A DNA stretch of 40,038 nucleotides from Curtobacterium sp. MCBA15_008 (GCF_001865065.1 NZ_MJGN01000027.1:55208-95245), one strand, 5' to 3'. Counted from the stretch's first letter, positions 15,395 to 24,195 are shown. Numbers and translations are program-made. Notes: generated from the letters alone by a model not told the origin.

Positions 15395-16702
15395 TCAGCG
15401 CTGGAGGCGGCGCAGGCGCAGCACGAGCAGCCCCGCCCCGGCAGCGAGCAGCCCGAGCGCCCAGCCGATCGGCCCGCGCTCGTCGGCCCCGGTGTAGGCC
15501 AGCTGGCTGCCGGCCCCGGTACCGGTGGTGGTCGTGGCGCTCGCCGGAGTGGTGGTCCCCACGCTGGCGACCGGCTGCACGGCGACCACGAACGACGTCG
15601 AGACGCCACCCTCGCGGACCGTCAGGCGGTGGTCCGAGGCGTGCGGGAAGGTCACGGACGACACGTACTCCGCGGGGAGCCACGTGATCCGGTCCGACCC
15701 GATCGAGCTGGTGACGGTCGAGCGCGGGACCCCGGCTCCGGTCCAGACGGTCGTGCGGTTCCCGAAGCGGTCGACCGCGAGGCCGCCGACGTCCAGCGTG
15801 CCGCCCTGTCGCACCGGGATCGAGGCGACGGTGCGCTGCGTGGTGGAGCCGGCCGGGCCGTACTGGGTGATGGTGCCGTTCGGCGCGACCGCCCACGACG
15901 GGTCCTTCGTCGAACCGGTGGTGACGAACGACGCGACGCCCACGGGCGCGCCGGGTCGCACGGTGAGCCGCACCCACTCCGTCACCTGGGTCGAGCCGCT
16001 CAGGGCGACGACCTCGAACGAGTACGTGCCCGCGTCGGTCGCGGTGCTGGTCAGGACCCCGGTCTCGACGTTCACGGACAGGAGCTGCGAGGGGGAGTCC
16101 TGGATGGCGTAGGCGACCGAACCCGAGCCGCCGGTGGTGTGGAACGTGTGCGTGAAGGGCGTGCCCGCGGTCGCCGTCAGCAGCAGGGGCGCGGTCTTGG
16201 TCGACGGTTCGGTGAACGCCAGGCTGGCCGGCTGCACGGTGAGCCGGATCCACTCGGTGACCTGGGTCGAGCCGCTCAGGGCGACGACCTCGAAGTCGAA
16301 CGTGCCGGCCGTGGTCGGGGTGCCGCTGAGGACGCCCGTGTCGAGGTTCACCGTGAAGGCCGGGGAGGGGGAGTCCTGGATGGCGTAGGCGACCGTGCCG
16401 GTGCCACCCGTCGTGTGGAAGGTGTGCGAGAAGGGCGTGTCGACCATCCCGGTGAGGGCGAGCGGCGAGGCCTTCGACGACGGCTCCGTGAACGCGAGGT
16501 CGCTGCCCGCGGGGGGTGTCGCGCGGGGCGTCTGGGTTGGTGTCTGGGTCGGCGTCTGGGTCGCGGTCGGGGCGGCGTTCGGCGAAGCCGGAGCAGCCGA
16601 GGCGACGGTCGCGACCCCCGTCACGGAGGCGACCGTGACGAGGGCGACGGTCGCCCCGATGACGGCGACCCGCCGGATCGGCGGCATGGTGGGCAGGTGC
16701 AT
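15395..16702 (-). CDS. LAxTG-anchored surface protein with two Ig-like repeats (435 aa)
   Basis: A secreted wall protein with a signal peptide (hydrophobic core about 12-35) and a short TQTPTQTPTQTPRATP linker. Two 92-residue repeats follow, each with PFxHTFHTTGGxGxVAYAIQDSPS, a DTGVLSGTPTTAG-type turn and FEVVALSGSTQVTEWxRLTV. These match the putative-Ig (He_PIG) family. The DNA of the two repeats is nearly identical at 276-bp spacing (for instance around 15962 and 16238), pointing to recent duplication or gene conversion. A further domain shared with the 616-residue paralogue (GTITQYGPAG, FPHASDHRLTV) precedes LAYTG (401-405), a hydrophobic helix and Arg-rich tail. The ATG at 16702 follows GGGGGATCCC, also seen before the 616-residue gene. 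Confidence 0.
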   Translation of the reverse strand: MHLPTMPPIRRVAVIGATVALVTVASVTGVATVASAAPASPNAAPTATQTPTQTPTQTPRATPPAGSDLAFTEPSSKASPLALTGMVDTPFSHTFHTTGGTGTVAYAIQDSPSPAFTVNLDTGVLSGTPTTAGTFDFEVVALSGSTQVTEWIRLTVQPASLAFTEPSTKTAPLLLTATAGTPFTHTFHTTGGSGSVAYAIQDSPSQLLSVNVETGVLTSTATDAGTYSFEVVALSGSTQVTEWVRLTVRPGAPVGVASFVTTGSTKDPSWAVAPNGTITQYGPAGSTTQRTVASIPVRQGGTLDVGGLAVDRFGNRTTVWTGAGVPRSTVTSSIGSDRITWLPAEYVSSVTFPHASDHRLTVREGGVSTSFVVAVQPVASVGTTTPASATTTTGTGAGSQLAYTGADERGPIGWALGLLAAGAGLLVLRLRRLQR

Positions 16703-16859
16703 GGGATCCCCCTGGGACTCGAGTGTTCCGACACCGCTGACAGTACGACCGCGGACTCGGTTCCAGAGCGGTACGAATGTTGCAGTTGCATCACGAAAAA
16801 CCGGCTCTCACCTGGGGTTTCTCACAGACTGACCGCGCGGGCTCCGGTGTGTTTCCACA

Positions 16860-16899
16860 GACTGGAGGCGCGGTGCCAGCTGGCACCGCGCCTCCCGTC
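16860..16899 (-). terminator. CTGGAGGCGCG-family palindrome after the 616-residue gene
   Basis: A perfect 32-bp palindrome (16864-16895; arms GGAGGCGCGGTGCCAG and its complement). With one mismatch it extends to 16860-16899. It begins 17 nt past the stop codon of the minus-strand surface protein gene, so it probably ends that transcript. It shares GACTGGAGGCGCG with the palindromes at 30223, 35352 and 39891. Confidence 0.
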
Positions 16900-16915
16900 C
16901 GTCAGCCGCTCACCG

Positions 16916-18766
16916 TCAGCTGCGACGGCGACGCAGGCGGTGCACCAGCAGGCCGCCGCCGGCGGCCAGCAGACCGAGTGCCCAGGCGAGCGGGCCGGTC
17001 TCGTCCGCACCGGTGTACGCGAGCGATCCGCCCGCGCCCGCACCGCTGGCGGTCGGGGAGACCGCGACGTCGAAGGCATCCGAGACGCCGTCGAACGTGA
17101 CCGTGATCCGGTGCAGGGACGCGTGCGTGAACGTCACGCGGTTGCTCCACGACTGCGGCAGGAAGTCGACGCGGTCGGTCGCGACACTGCTCGTGACCAC
17201 GGGGTGCGGATCGCCGTCCTGCGGTTCCAGCGGGACGGAGGTGTTGCCCCACGCGTCGACGGGCGTCGACTTGACGAAGAGCGCGTCGCCCTGGTCGACG
17301 GGGATCGTGTCGACGGGGGTGTGCGTCGCCGCTTCGCCGAGGCCGTCGATGCGGATGAGCTGCTTCTTCGGTCCGAAGCCCCACACCGTGCCCTTCCCGT
17401 CCTCGCCGGTCGAGACGAACGTCAGGATGTTCTCCGTCACCCCCGGGGCGACGGTGAACTGGACCTCCTGCCGGGCGATCTCCGAGCCGTCCGTCGCGAC
17501 GACCCGGAACCGGTACTCGCCGGCGACCGTCGGGGTGCCGCTCAGCACGCCGGTCTCGCGGTCGATCGTCAGGTGGTCGGGGATGCGGGCGTCGGAGTGC
17601 TCCGGGTCGACGTACTCGTCGTCGGCGTACTGCAGGACGTACCGGACCGGCTTGGTGCTGCCGGTCGCCGTGAAGGTCTCGGAGAAGGACTCACCCGCGG
17701 TCGTGCGGAAGGTCTGCGTCGCACCCGAGCCGGTGAACGCGAGGGGCCGGTCCTCGACGGCGACCGGGATCGTCAGCGAGAGGCCCTCGGAGTTCATGGT
17801 CAGACGCCGCGAACCCGCGTCGCCGAACGTCACCTTCCACGTGTTCGTCTCGGCGTCCCAGGTGAGGACGTCCGCCGGGTCACTGCTCGTCAGGGTCGAC
17901 ACCTCCGGCATCTCCGGGCCGTTCAGCGGGTTGCCGAGCCGATCGGTGACCACGGCGCTGAGCCACAGCGACCCGCCGGGTTCGACCGGGACCGCGTCGA
18001 TGAGTCCGCCGCCGCCGACCGGGGCGATGCCGCCGTCGGGACCACCGGCCACCGACCAGGCTGGGTAGTGACCGTCGGCGCTCGAGTACACCTGGGCGCC
18101 GATGTGCGAGGCGGCGCCGGGCTGGACCTCGACCCGGACCCACTGCGTCGCGGTCTGGCGTTGATCAGTGGCGGTGACGTCGACGTCGATCCAGTCGGGC
18201 GCGTCGAGGGTCCCGCTCAGCACACCCGTCTTCTCGTCCCAGTGCAGGCCATCCGGCGTGGTGTGGGGGTTGAACAGGTACTCGAGCGGGCCGTCGCCGC
18301 CGTTCGCGACGAACGTGTGCGAGAACGGTTCACCGGCGGTGACCTGCAGGACGATCCGGTCCTCCGGGCTCGACGCTTCGGACCACGTCACCGGGACGGA
18401 CGCCGCGGCGGCGGATGCCGCTCCGTCGGGCGCCGGAGTCGTCGCAGCGTTCGTGGGCGTGGCGGCGGGGCTCGGGTGCGGGGTGGGCGTCGGGTCCGTC
18501 GTCCCGGCCGGTTCAGGGTCCGCGTTCGAGTCCGAGTCCGGAGCCGGTTGCGCGGTGGGCGCCGTCGGGTCGGCGGCCGTACCCGGTGCGTCGGAGTCGG
18601 GCGTGGTGGAGGGCTGCGGCGTCGCTTCGGTCGTCGCGCTGGTCTCAGCCGGTGCCGCGACGGCAGCGGTGGCCCCGATGCCGAACGCGGACGACGCGGC
18701 GACGATGGCGACGGCGGCGCCCACTGCGGCGCTGCGTCGGAACGTGGATGTGCAGGACTGCTTCAC
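16916..18766 (-). CDS. LAxTG-anchored surface protein with two Ig-like domains (616 aa)
   Basis: The first and largest of the three tandem paralogues. Signal peptide about 1-38, then a Thr/Pro/Asp-rich stalk to about 140. Ig-like domain 1 has GEPFSHTFVANGGDGPLEYL and LHWDEKTGVLSGTLDAPDW. A linker domain with VTDRLGNPLNGPEMPEVSTL follows. Ig-like domain 2 has GESFSETFTATGSTKPVRYV and IDRETGVLSGTPTVAGEYRF. A membrane-proximal domain shared with the paralogues carries TFTHASLHRITVTF. The C-terminus has LAYTG (582-586), a hydrophobic helix and an HRLRRRRS tail. Probably an adhesin covalently linked to the wall by a class E sortase encoded elsewhere. The GTG at 18766 follows GAGGGGGATCCC. Confidence 0.
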   Translation of the reverse strand: MKQSCTSTFRRSAAVGAAVAIVAASSAFGIGATAAVAAPAETSATTEATPQPSTTPDSDAPGTAADPTAPTAQPAPDSDSNADPEPAGTTDPTPTPHPSPAATPTNAATTPAPDGAASAAAASVPVTWSEASSPEDRIVLQVTAGEPFSHTFVANGGDGPLEYLFNPHTTPDGLHWDEKTGVLSGTLDAPDWIDVDVTATDQRQTATQWVRVEVQPGAASHIGAQVYSSADGHYPAWSVAGGPDGGIAPVGGGGLIDAVPVEPGGSLWLSAVVTDRLGNPLNGPEMPEVSTLTSSDPADVLTWDAETNTWKVTFGDAGSRRLTMNSEGLSLTIPVAVEDRPLAFTGSGATQTFRTTAGESFSETFTATGSTKPVRYVLQYADDEYVDPEHSDARIPDHLTIDRETGVLSGTPTVAGEYRFRVVATDGSEIARQEVQFTVAPGVTENILTFVSTGEDGKGTVWGFGPKKQLIRIDGLGEAATHTPVDTIPVDQGDALFVKSTPVDAWGNTSVPLEPQDGDPHPVVTSSVATDRVDFLPQSWSNRVTFTHASLHRITVTFDGVSDAFDVAVSPTASGAGAGGSLAYTGADETGPLAWALGLLAAGGGLLVHRLRRRRS

Positions 18767-18844
18767 GGGATCCCCCTCGGATGCTGTGGTGGGCAGCCGT
18801 TCGGCGCCCTCAACTCAGCAATGTCCGGGGCGACGGGAACCTGA

Positions 18845-18861
18845 CGTGATCACAGGTCACG
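18845..18861. promoter_or_regulatory. Candidate operator CGTGA-N7-TCACG
   Basis: An inverted repeat about 80 bp upstream of the 616-residue surface protein start. A second TCACG follows at 18868-18872. The shape recalls CRP/FNR-family sites, but the spacer is 7 rather than 6 nt, so the assignment is weak. Confidence 0.
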
Positions 18862-18899
18862 GATCGGTCACGACCCGCACCGTCGGTCGGGTGGGGTGC

Positions 18900-18930
18900 G
18901 TGGCGGGCCGGCACCGTGCCTCCAGGCCCG
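18900..18930 (-). repeat. Degenerate CTGGAGGCGCG-family palindrome after the LysR gene
   Basis: GTGGCGGGCCGGCAC and GTGCCTCCAGGCCC resemble the two halves of the family but pair only partly. The element begins 10 nt past the stop of the minus-strand LysR gene, a terminator-like position. Confidence 0.
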
Positions 18931-18939
18931 ATGGTGGGG

Positions 18940-19842
18940 TCAGTCGCCCACGGTGGCCGCTGCGCGTTCGAGGGCGTCGCGGAGTGCGCGGACCGCCGGG
19001 GCCGACGAGCCGGCGGCGCGGACCACCGTGAAGATCGTGCGGCGGGGGCGCTCCGGCAGGTCGACGAGTCGGCAGGTCGTGGTCCGGCCCGTCCACATGA
19101 GGTCGGGCATCAGGCTGACGGCGTTCCCGGACTCGACGAGGCGGATCTGGGTCTGCAGGTCGGCGGTCTCGTAGCGGACGTCCGGCTCGAAGCCCCAGCG
19201 CCGGCAGACCTGCTCGGCGAAGTGCCGCGAGGCCGTGCCGCGCGGCTCCATGACCCAGGGAAGGGCCTCGGCGTCCTCGATGGAGGAGACCGGCGCGAGG
19301 GCGGTGTCGATCGGGGGCAGGGCGAGTCGGACGGCGTCCGTGGTGAGGTCGGAGCGGTCGAGACCGGGCAGGTGCGGTGCGGCGTGCGCCGGGTACTGCT
19401 CGGCGATGACCATGTCGAAGTCGCGGGCCCAGGTCTCGTGCAGCGCGGTCTCGGGCTCGCGCTGCACCATCTCGATGCGGACGTCGGGGTGCTGCGTCGC
19501 CATGTCGTGCAGCGCGCTCGGCATGAGGGCGAGGGCCGCGGACTGGAACACCGCGACCCGCACCCGGCCCTGCACGGTCGGCATCGTCGACTCCACCGCG
19601 GCCTGCGCCTGGTCGAGGACGTCGAGCACGTGGCCGGCGGCCTGCACCAGCACCTCGGCCTGCGGGGTGAGCTGCAGGCGTCGACCGGCCTTGCGGAGGA
19701 GGGGGACGCCGGCCTCGCGCTCGAGTGCGGAGAGCTGCTGCGAGACGGCTGACGGGGTGAAGTTGACGGCCTCGGCGACGGCCGCGATCGTGCCGCGGAT
19801 CGACAGCTCGCGGAGGAGGACCAGGCGGCGGACGTCGAGCAT
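18940..19842 (-). CDS. LysR-family transcriptional regulator, probable regulator of putA
   Basis: A 300-residue LysR protein. The N-terminal winged helix-turn-helix runs 1-60 (MLDVRRLVLLRELSIRGTIAAVAEA, FTPSAVSQQLSALEREAG). The rest is the periplasmic-binding-protein-like effector domain. It is divergent from putA, the usual layout for a LysR regulator and its target, so it probably responds to proline or a product. ATG at 19842 is preferred to the frame start at 19878: TACGGT lies 6 nt upstream (19849-19854) and the family normally begins with LDVRRL. Its own -10 element overlaps a T-N11-A palindrome, suggesting autoregulation. Confidence 0.
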   Translation of the reverse strand: MLDVRRLVLLRELSIRGTIAAVAEAVNFTPSAVSQQLSALEREAGVPLLRKAGRRLQLTPQAEVLVQAAGHVLDVLDQAQAAVESTMPTVQGRVRVAVFQSAALALMPSALHDMATQHPDVRIEMVQREPETALHETWARDFDMVIAEQYPAHAAPHLPGLDRSDLTTDAVRLALPPIDTALAPVSSIEDAEALPWVMEPRGTASRHFAEQVCRRWGFEPDVRYETADLQTQIRLVESGNAVSLMPDLMWTGRTTTCRLVDLPERPRRTIFTVVRAAGSSAPAVRALRDALERAAATVGD

Positions 19843-19848
19843 GGTGAA

Positions 19849-19869
19849 ACCGTAGTGCAGCTGAACGGT
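19849..19869. promoter_or_regulatory. LysR-type T-N11-A operator ACCGT-N11-ACGGT
   Basis: A perfect 5-bp inverted repeat with an 11-nt spacer, exactly the T-N11-A form of LysR sites, in the spacer between the divergent LysR and putA genes. The left half overlaps the -10 hexamer of the LysR gene, and the site is centred about 65 bp upstream of the putA start. Confidence 0.
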
Positions 19870-19923
19870 ACTCGTCACGAACGGTTGCTTCCGCTACCGC
19901 TTCGGGGGCTCCACACTGAAGCC

Positions 19924-22900
19924 ATGACGACGCTGCACGAGGCTGCTCCCACCGACCCCGGCTCTGCTGATTCGGGCGCTGCTGATTCGGGCGCTGCTGA
20001 TTCGGGCTCTGCTGATTCGGGCGCTGCTCGTTCGGGTGGGTCGGACGTGTTGGCGGACCAGTCCGTTGCGCTCGTGCGGCAGTGGCTGACCGACGCCGAG
20101 ACCTACCCGGTCGACGGCTCGGCGAAGCAGCTCGCCGGGGTGCTCGCCGACCCCGCCGGTCTGGACTTCGCGGTCGGCTTCGTCGACGGCGTCGTCCGCC
20201 CGGAGGACCTCGGCGTCGCCGCCCGCAAGCTCCGGCAGATCGCGCCGAACGCGCCCGGCTTCCTGCCGGCACCGCTCCGTGGGCTCGTCCGGCTCGGTGG
20301 CGGCATGGCCCCGCTGCTCCCCGGCGTCGTGGTGCCGATCGCGCGGCGCGTGCTCCGCGACATGGTGGGGCACCTGATCGTCGACGCGACCGACGCCAAG
20401 CTCGGCCCGGCGATCGCGAAGATCAAGCGCGACGGCGTCCGGCTTAACGTCAACCTGCTCGGCGAGGCCGTGCTCGGCGAGAGCGAGGCCGCCCGCCGGC
20501 TCGAGGGGACGCACAAGCTCCTCGCCCGCGACGACGTCGACTACGTCTCGATCAAGGTCTCCTCGACCGTGCACCCGCACTCGCCGTGGGCGTTCGACCA
20601 CGCGGTCGAGGACATCATCGAGAAGCTCCGACCGCTCTTCCGCCGGGCCGCCGCGGCCACCCCGGCCAAGTTCATCAACCTCGACATGGAGGAGTACAAG
20701 GACCTCGACCTCACCATCGCGGTCTTCACGAAGCTCCTCGACGAGCCCGAGTTCCTGCAGCTCGAAGCCGGCATCGTCCTGCAGGCGTACCTGCCCGACG
20801 CGCTCGCCGCGATGGAGCAGCTGCAGGACTGGTCCGCCGCGCGCCGGGCCCGCGGCGGCGCCGGCATCAAGGTCCGCCTGGTGAAGGGTGCCAACCTGCC
20901 GATGGAGCAGGTCGAGGCCTCCGTGCACGGCTGGCCCCTCGCCACGTGGCACACCAAGCAGGACTCGGACACCAACTACAAGCGGGTGCTCGACTGGGCA
21001 CTCACGCCGTCGCGCATCGAGAACGTGCGGGTGGGCGTCGCCGGGCACAACCTGTTCGACGTCGCGCACGCGTGGCTGCTGGCCGGTCAGCGTGGCGTCC
21101 GTGACGGCATCGAGTTCGAGATGCTCCTCGGCATGGCGCAGGGCCAGGCCGAAGCGGTCCGCAAGACCGTCGGTTCGCTGCTGCTCTACACGCCCGTCGT
21201 GCACCCGGGCGAGTTCGACGTCGCGATCGCCTACCTGATCCGCCGGCTGGAAGAGGGGGCGTCGCAGGAGAACTTCATGTCCGCGGTGTTCTCGCTCGTC
21301 TCCTCGCCGACGCTGTTCGCGCGTGAGGAAGAGCGGTTCCGCGCGTCGCTGGAGCCGCTCGCCACGCCCGAGGGCCTCGCGGCTCCGGCCTCCCACCGGG
21401 TCGCCGACCGCTACGCCGCCGTGTCGCGTCCGAGCGTCGGACACTTCGAGAACACCCCCGACACCGACCCGTCGGTCGCCGAGTTCCGCGCCTGGGGTGA
21501 CGCCATCACGGGTCGGATCGCGTCGTCGACGCTCGGCACCAAGGCCGTCCAGGAGGCCCGACTCACCTCCGCCGAGCAGCTCGACACCGTCCTGGGCCGG
21601 GTCCGCGCCGCGGGCGCCGCATGGGGTGCGTGGCCGGGAGCGGCTCGCGCCGCGGTCCTGCACGCCGTGGGCGACGCGCTCGAGGCGAACCGGGCATCCC
21701 TCGTCGAGGTCATGGCCTCCGAGACCGGCAAGACCATCGACCAGGCCGACCCCGAGGTGTCCGAGGCGATCGACTTCGCGCACTTCTACGGGTCGCTCGC
21801 CGAGTCGCTCGACGCCGTCGACGGTGCGACGTTCACGCCCGCCGCGCTGACGCTGGTCGCGCCGCCGTGGAACTTCCCCGTCGCAATCCCAGCCGGGTCG
21901 ACCCTCGCCGCACTCGCCGCCGGGTCTGCCGTCGTCCTGAAGCCCGCCCCGCCCGCGGAGCGCTCGGGTGCGGTGCTCGCCTCGATCATCGAGACCGCGC
22001 TCGACGCCCACGGTGCCCCCGCCGACGTGCTCGCCTTCGTGCAGGTGTCGGAGAACGACCTCGGTCAGCAGCTCATCGCCTCGCCGATGGTCGACCGCGT
22101 GATCCTGACGGGCGCGTACGAGACCGCCGAGCTCTTCCGCTCGTTCCGGCCCGACCTGCCGCTGCTCGCCGAGACCTCGGGCAAGAACGCGCTCATCGTG
22201 ACCCCGTCCGCCGACCTCGACCTCGCCGTGAAGGACGTCGTCGCCTCGGCCTTCGGGCACGCGGGGCAGAAGTGCTCGGCGGCGTCGCTCGTCGTGCTCG
22301 TCGGCTCCGTGGCGACCTCGCGACGCTTCCGTTCCCAGCTCATCGACGCGGTGTCGTCGCTCACGGTCGGCTACCCGACGGACCCGACCACGCAGATGGG
22401 GCCGGTGATCGAACCCGCAGCCGGCAAGCTCCTCGACGGCCTGACGAAGCTCGGCACGGGGGAGACCTGGGCGGTCAAGCCGGCGAAGCTCGACGACAGC
22501 GGCAAGCTCTGGAGCCCCGGGGTCCGCGACGGCGTCCGGCGTGGTTCGGCCTTCCACCGCACCGAGTACTTCGGCCCGATCCTCGGCATCATGACCGCGG
22601 CGACCCTCGACGAGGCGATCGCGATCGTGAACGAGGTCGACTACGGCCTGACCTCGGGTCTGCACTCCCTCGACCCGGTCGAGATCGGCACCTGGCTGTC
22701 GGCGATCGAGGCGGGCAACCTCTACGTCAACCGCGGCATCACCGGCGCGATCGTCCGGCGTCAGCCGTTCGGTGGGTGGAAGAAGTCGGCCGTCGGCGCC
22801 GGCACGAAGGCGGGCGGGCTGAACTACCTGGTCGGGCTCGGCTCGTGGTCGGTGTCCGAGGCCTCGGTGGGGTCCGCTCCGTCCGCCCCGGTCGCCGCGT

Positions 22901-23478
22901 TCGTCCGTGCTGCGGGAGTCACCTCGCCGGTGCTCGACCGGGCGCTGGCGTCCGACGAGCACGCGTGGACGTCCGTGTTCGGCACGGCCACCGACGTGTC
23001 GGCGCTGTCGGCGGAGCGGAACATCGCGCGGTACCTGCCGTACCCGGGTGTGCACGTCCGGCTGGCGTCGACGTCCGACTCGGCTGCCGAGGGTGCCATC
23101 GCCGATCTCGTCCGGGTCGTCGCGGCCTCGGTCCGCGCCGGCACCACGATCGACGTCTCGACGGCTGCGGCGCTCCCCGCCGCCGTGACGTCGGCCGTCC
23201 GTGCGCTGTCGAACGTCCGCTCGCTCACGACCGGTCAGTCCGACGACGCCTTCGCTGCTGCGGTGACGAACGGGCCGTCCACGCGTGTTCGGCTCATCGG
23301 CGGGGACGTGTCCGCGCTGTACACGGCGATCGGCGGTCGCCCCGACGTCGCGGTGTACGGGGAGCCCGTCACCGAGGCCGGTCGGGTCGAGATGCTGCCG
23401 TTCCTCCGCGAGCAGGCGGTGTCGATCACGGCGCACCGCTTCGGGACGCCGAACCACCTCACCGACGACCTGATCTAG
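19924..23478 (+). CDS. putA: Bifunctional proline dehydrogenase / L-glutamate gamma-semialdehyde dehydrogenase
   Basis: An 1184-residue PutA. The N-terminal half is the FAD-binding proline dehydrogenase barrel (GEAVLGESEAARRLEGT, KVSSTVHPHSPWAFD, INLDMEEYKDLDLT, LVKGANLPMEQVEA, FEMLLGMAQ). The C-terminal half is the NAD-dependent aldehyde dehydrogenase with PWNFPVAIPAGS, the general base Glu750 in LAETSGKN and the nucleophile Cys784 in GHAGQKCSAAS; the last 200 residues form the usual C-terminal domain. It oxidises proline to glutamate. The extra feature is a 15-bp coding repeat near the start giving ADSGA-type repeats at residues 15-39, absent from typical PutA. ATG at 19924 has CACACT 6 nt upstream. 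Probably controlled by the divergent LysR protein. Confidence 0.
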   Translation: MTTLHEAAPTDPGSADSGAADSGAADSGSADSGAARSGGSDVLADQSVALVRQWLTDAETYPVDGSAKQLAGVLADPAGLDFAVGFVDGVVRPEDLGVAARKLRQIAPNAPGFLPAPLRGLVRLGGGMAPLLPGVVVPIARRVLRDMVGHLIVDATDAKLGPAIAKIKRDGVRLNVNLLGEAVLGESEAARRLEGTHKLLARDDVDYVSIKVSSTVHPHSPWAFDHAVEDIIEKLRPLFRRAAAATPAKFINLDMEEYKDLDLTIAVFTKLLDEPEFLQLEAGIVLQAYLPDALAAMEQLQDWSAARRARGGAGIKVRLVKGANLPMEQVEASVHGWPLATWHTKQDSDTNYKRVLDWALTPSRIENVRVGVAGHNLFDVAHAWLLAGQRGVRDGIEFEMLLGMAQGQAEAVRKTVGSLLLYTPVVHPGEFDVAIAYLIRRLEEGASQENFMSAVFSLVSSPTLFAREEERFRASLEPLATPEGLAAPASHRVADRYAAVSRPSVGHFENTPDTDPSVAEFRAWGDAITGRIASSTLGTKAVQEARLTSAEQLDTVLGRVRAAGAAWGAWPGAARAAVLHAVGDALEANRASLVEVMASETGKTIDQADPEVSEAIDFAHFYGSLAESLDAVDGATFTPAALTLVAPPWNFPVAIPAGSTLAALAAGSAVVLKPAPPAERSGAVLASIIETALDAHGAPADVLAFVQVSENDLGQQLIASPMVDRVILTGAYETAELFRSFRPDLPLLAETSGKNALIVTPSADLDLAVKDVVASAFGHAGQKCSAASLVVLVGSVATSRRFRSQLIDAVSSLTVGYPTDPTTQMGPVIEPAAGKLLDGLTKLGTGETWAVKPAKLDDSGKLWSPGVRDGVRRGSAFHRTEYFGPILGIMTAATLDEAIAIVNEVDYGLTSGLHSLDPVEIGTWLSAIEAGNLYVNRGITGAIVRRQPFGGWKKSAVGAGTKAGGLNYLVGLGSWSVSEASVGSAPSAPVAAFVRAAGVTSPVLDRALASDEHAWTSVFGTATDVSALSAERNIARYLPYPGVHVRLASTSDSAAEGAIADLVRVVAASVRAGTTIDVSTAAALPAAVTSAVRALSNVRSLTTGQSDDAFAAAVTNGPSTRVRLIGGDVSALYTAIGGRPDVAVYGEPVTEAGRVEMLPFLREQAVSITAHRFGTPNHLTDDLI
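19966..20040 (+). repeat. 15-bp coding tandem repeat in putA, five units
   Basis: Units GCTGATTCGGGCKCT at 19966, 19981, 19996 and 20011, with a degenerate fifth at 20026. The GAT/TCG/GCT codons are less GC-rich than the rest of the gene. Being a multiple of three, slippage would change the linker length without breaking the frame. Confidence 0.
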
Positions 23479-23492
23479 GCGCACTTCGTCGA

Positions 23493-23549
23493 ATCACGGA
23501 ACCGACGTCGAACCACGCTCCAGGGCTGGTTCGACGTCGGTTTCGTGGT
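23493..23549 (+). terminator. Long hairpin after putA
   Basis: Arms 23493-23515 and 23527-23549 (21 of 23 pairs), 11-nt loop; core ACCGACGTCGAACCA. It starts 14 nt past the putA stop and has no T-tract. Very likely the putA terminator. A weaker TCCGAGG/CCTCGGA pair lies at 23666-23691; I see nothing else in this 276-bp gap. Confidence 0.
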
Positions 23550-23754
23550 CCCACGCGTGCCGCCTGTGGTCCCGCCGTCGCGGCGCCGTGGTCGTGCCGT
23601 GGTCGCGCCGTGGACGCGGTGCGCGTGTGGTGCGCCTGTCCGGTCTCCGCGCCGGGCGAGGCTGCTCCGAGGTGATGGGGGTTGCCTCGGATTCGCGCCG
23701 CAACCACGGTGCGCCGCCGATTCCCCGTCGGGCCGACCCCTGAGGAGCTCCACC

Positions 23755-24195
23755 ATGACCGAACCCTTCGCCCGTCCCACCGCCCTGGCCCACGTCCGCG
23801 TGACCGTCACGGACATCCACCGCAGCAAGGCGTTCTACCAGCAGCTCCTCGGCACGGCTCCGGCGATCGACTTCAGCGACCAGGTCGACGAGCCCGGCGT
23901 GCGCGAGGACCGGGAGCGCTTCTACGGCGGGTCGGTATTCCGGCTCGGCGACCAGGTCTTCGGCCTGCGCCCGGTCGCGCCCTCGGGGCAACGGTTCGAC
24001 CCGGACACGGTCGGCCTCGACCACGTCAGCTTCGTGGTCGGCTCGGTCGACGAGTTGCACCAGGCCGCCGCTCGCCTCGACGCCGCCGGGGTCGAGCACG
24101 GCGAGGTCACCGACCTCGGCGACGCCGGCATGGTGATCCTGTCCGTGCAGGACCCGGACGACATCAACCTGGAGCTCGCCGCGCTCAAGGGGTGA
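23755..24195 (+). CDS. VOC-family (glyoxalase/dioxygenase-fold) protein
   Basis: A 146-residue single-domain protein with the paired beta-alpha-beta-beta-beta units of the vicinal oxygen chelate superfamily. It has LAHVRVTVTDIHRSKAFYQQLLG (11-33), VGLDHVSFVVGSVDELHQAAARL in the second half and PDDINLELAAL at the end. The metal positions read as His (LAHVRV), His (GLDHVSF) and Glu (INLELA), so metal binding is likely. The substrate is unknown; relatives include glyoxalases, antibiotic-binding proteins and dioxygenases. A good GAGGAG Shine-Dalgarno lies 8 nt before the ATG. The next small gene is 36 nt downstream on the same strand. Confidence 0.
   Translation: MTEPFARPTALAHVRVTVTDIHRSKAFYQQLLGTAPAIDFSDQVDEPGVREDRERFYGGSVFRLGDQVFGLRPVAPSGQRFDPDTVGLDHVSFVVGSVDELHQAAARLDAAGVEHGEVTDLGDAGMVILSVQDPDDINLELAALKG

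Noticed and set aside
13375..15687. A 770-codon plus-strand open frame
   Set aside because: Shadow of the 546-residue surface protein and its neighbours, with no recognisable domain or start signal.
15236..18844. A 1202-codon open frame on the plus strand across the surface protein genes
   Set aside because: It is the antisense shadow of three good minus-strand genes with signal peptides and LAYTG ends. Its translation is Arg/Gly/Asp-rich without any domain.
19894..23484. A 1196-codon open frame on the minus strand across putA
   Set aside because: PutA on the plus strand has full catalytic motifs. The antisense frame is low-complexity Arg/Asp/Val sequence caused by high GC at third codon positions.
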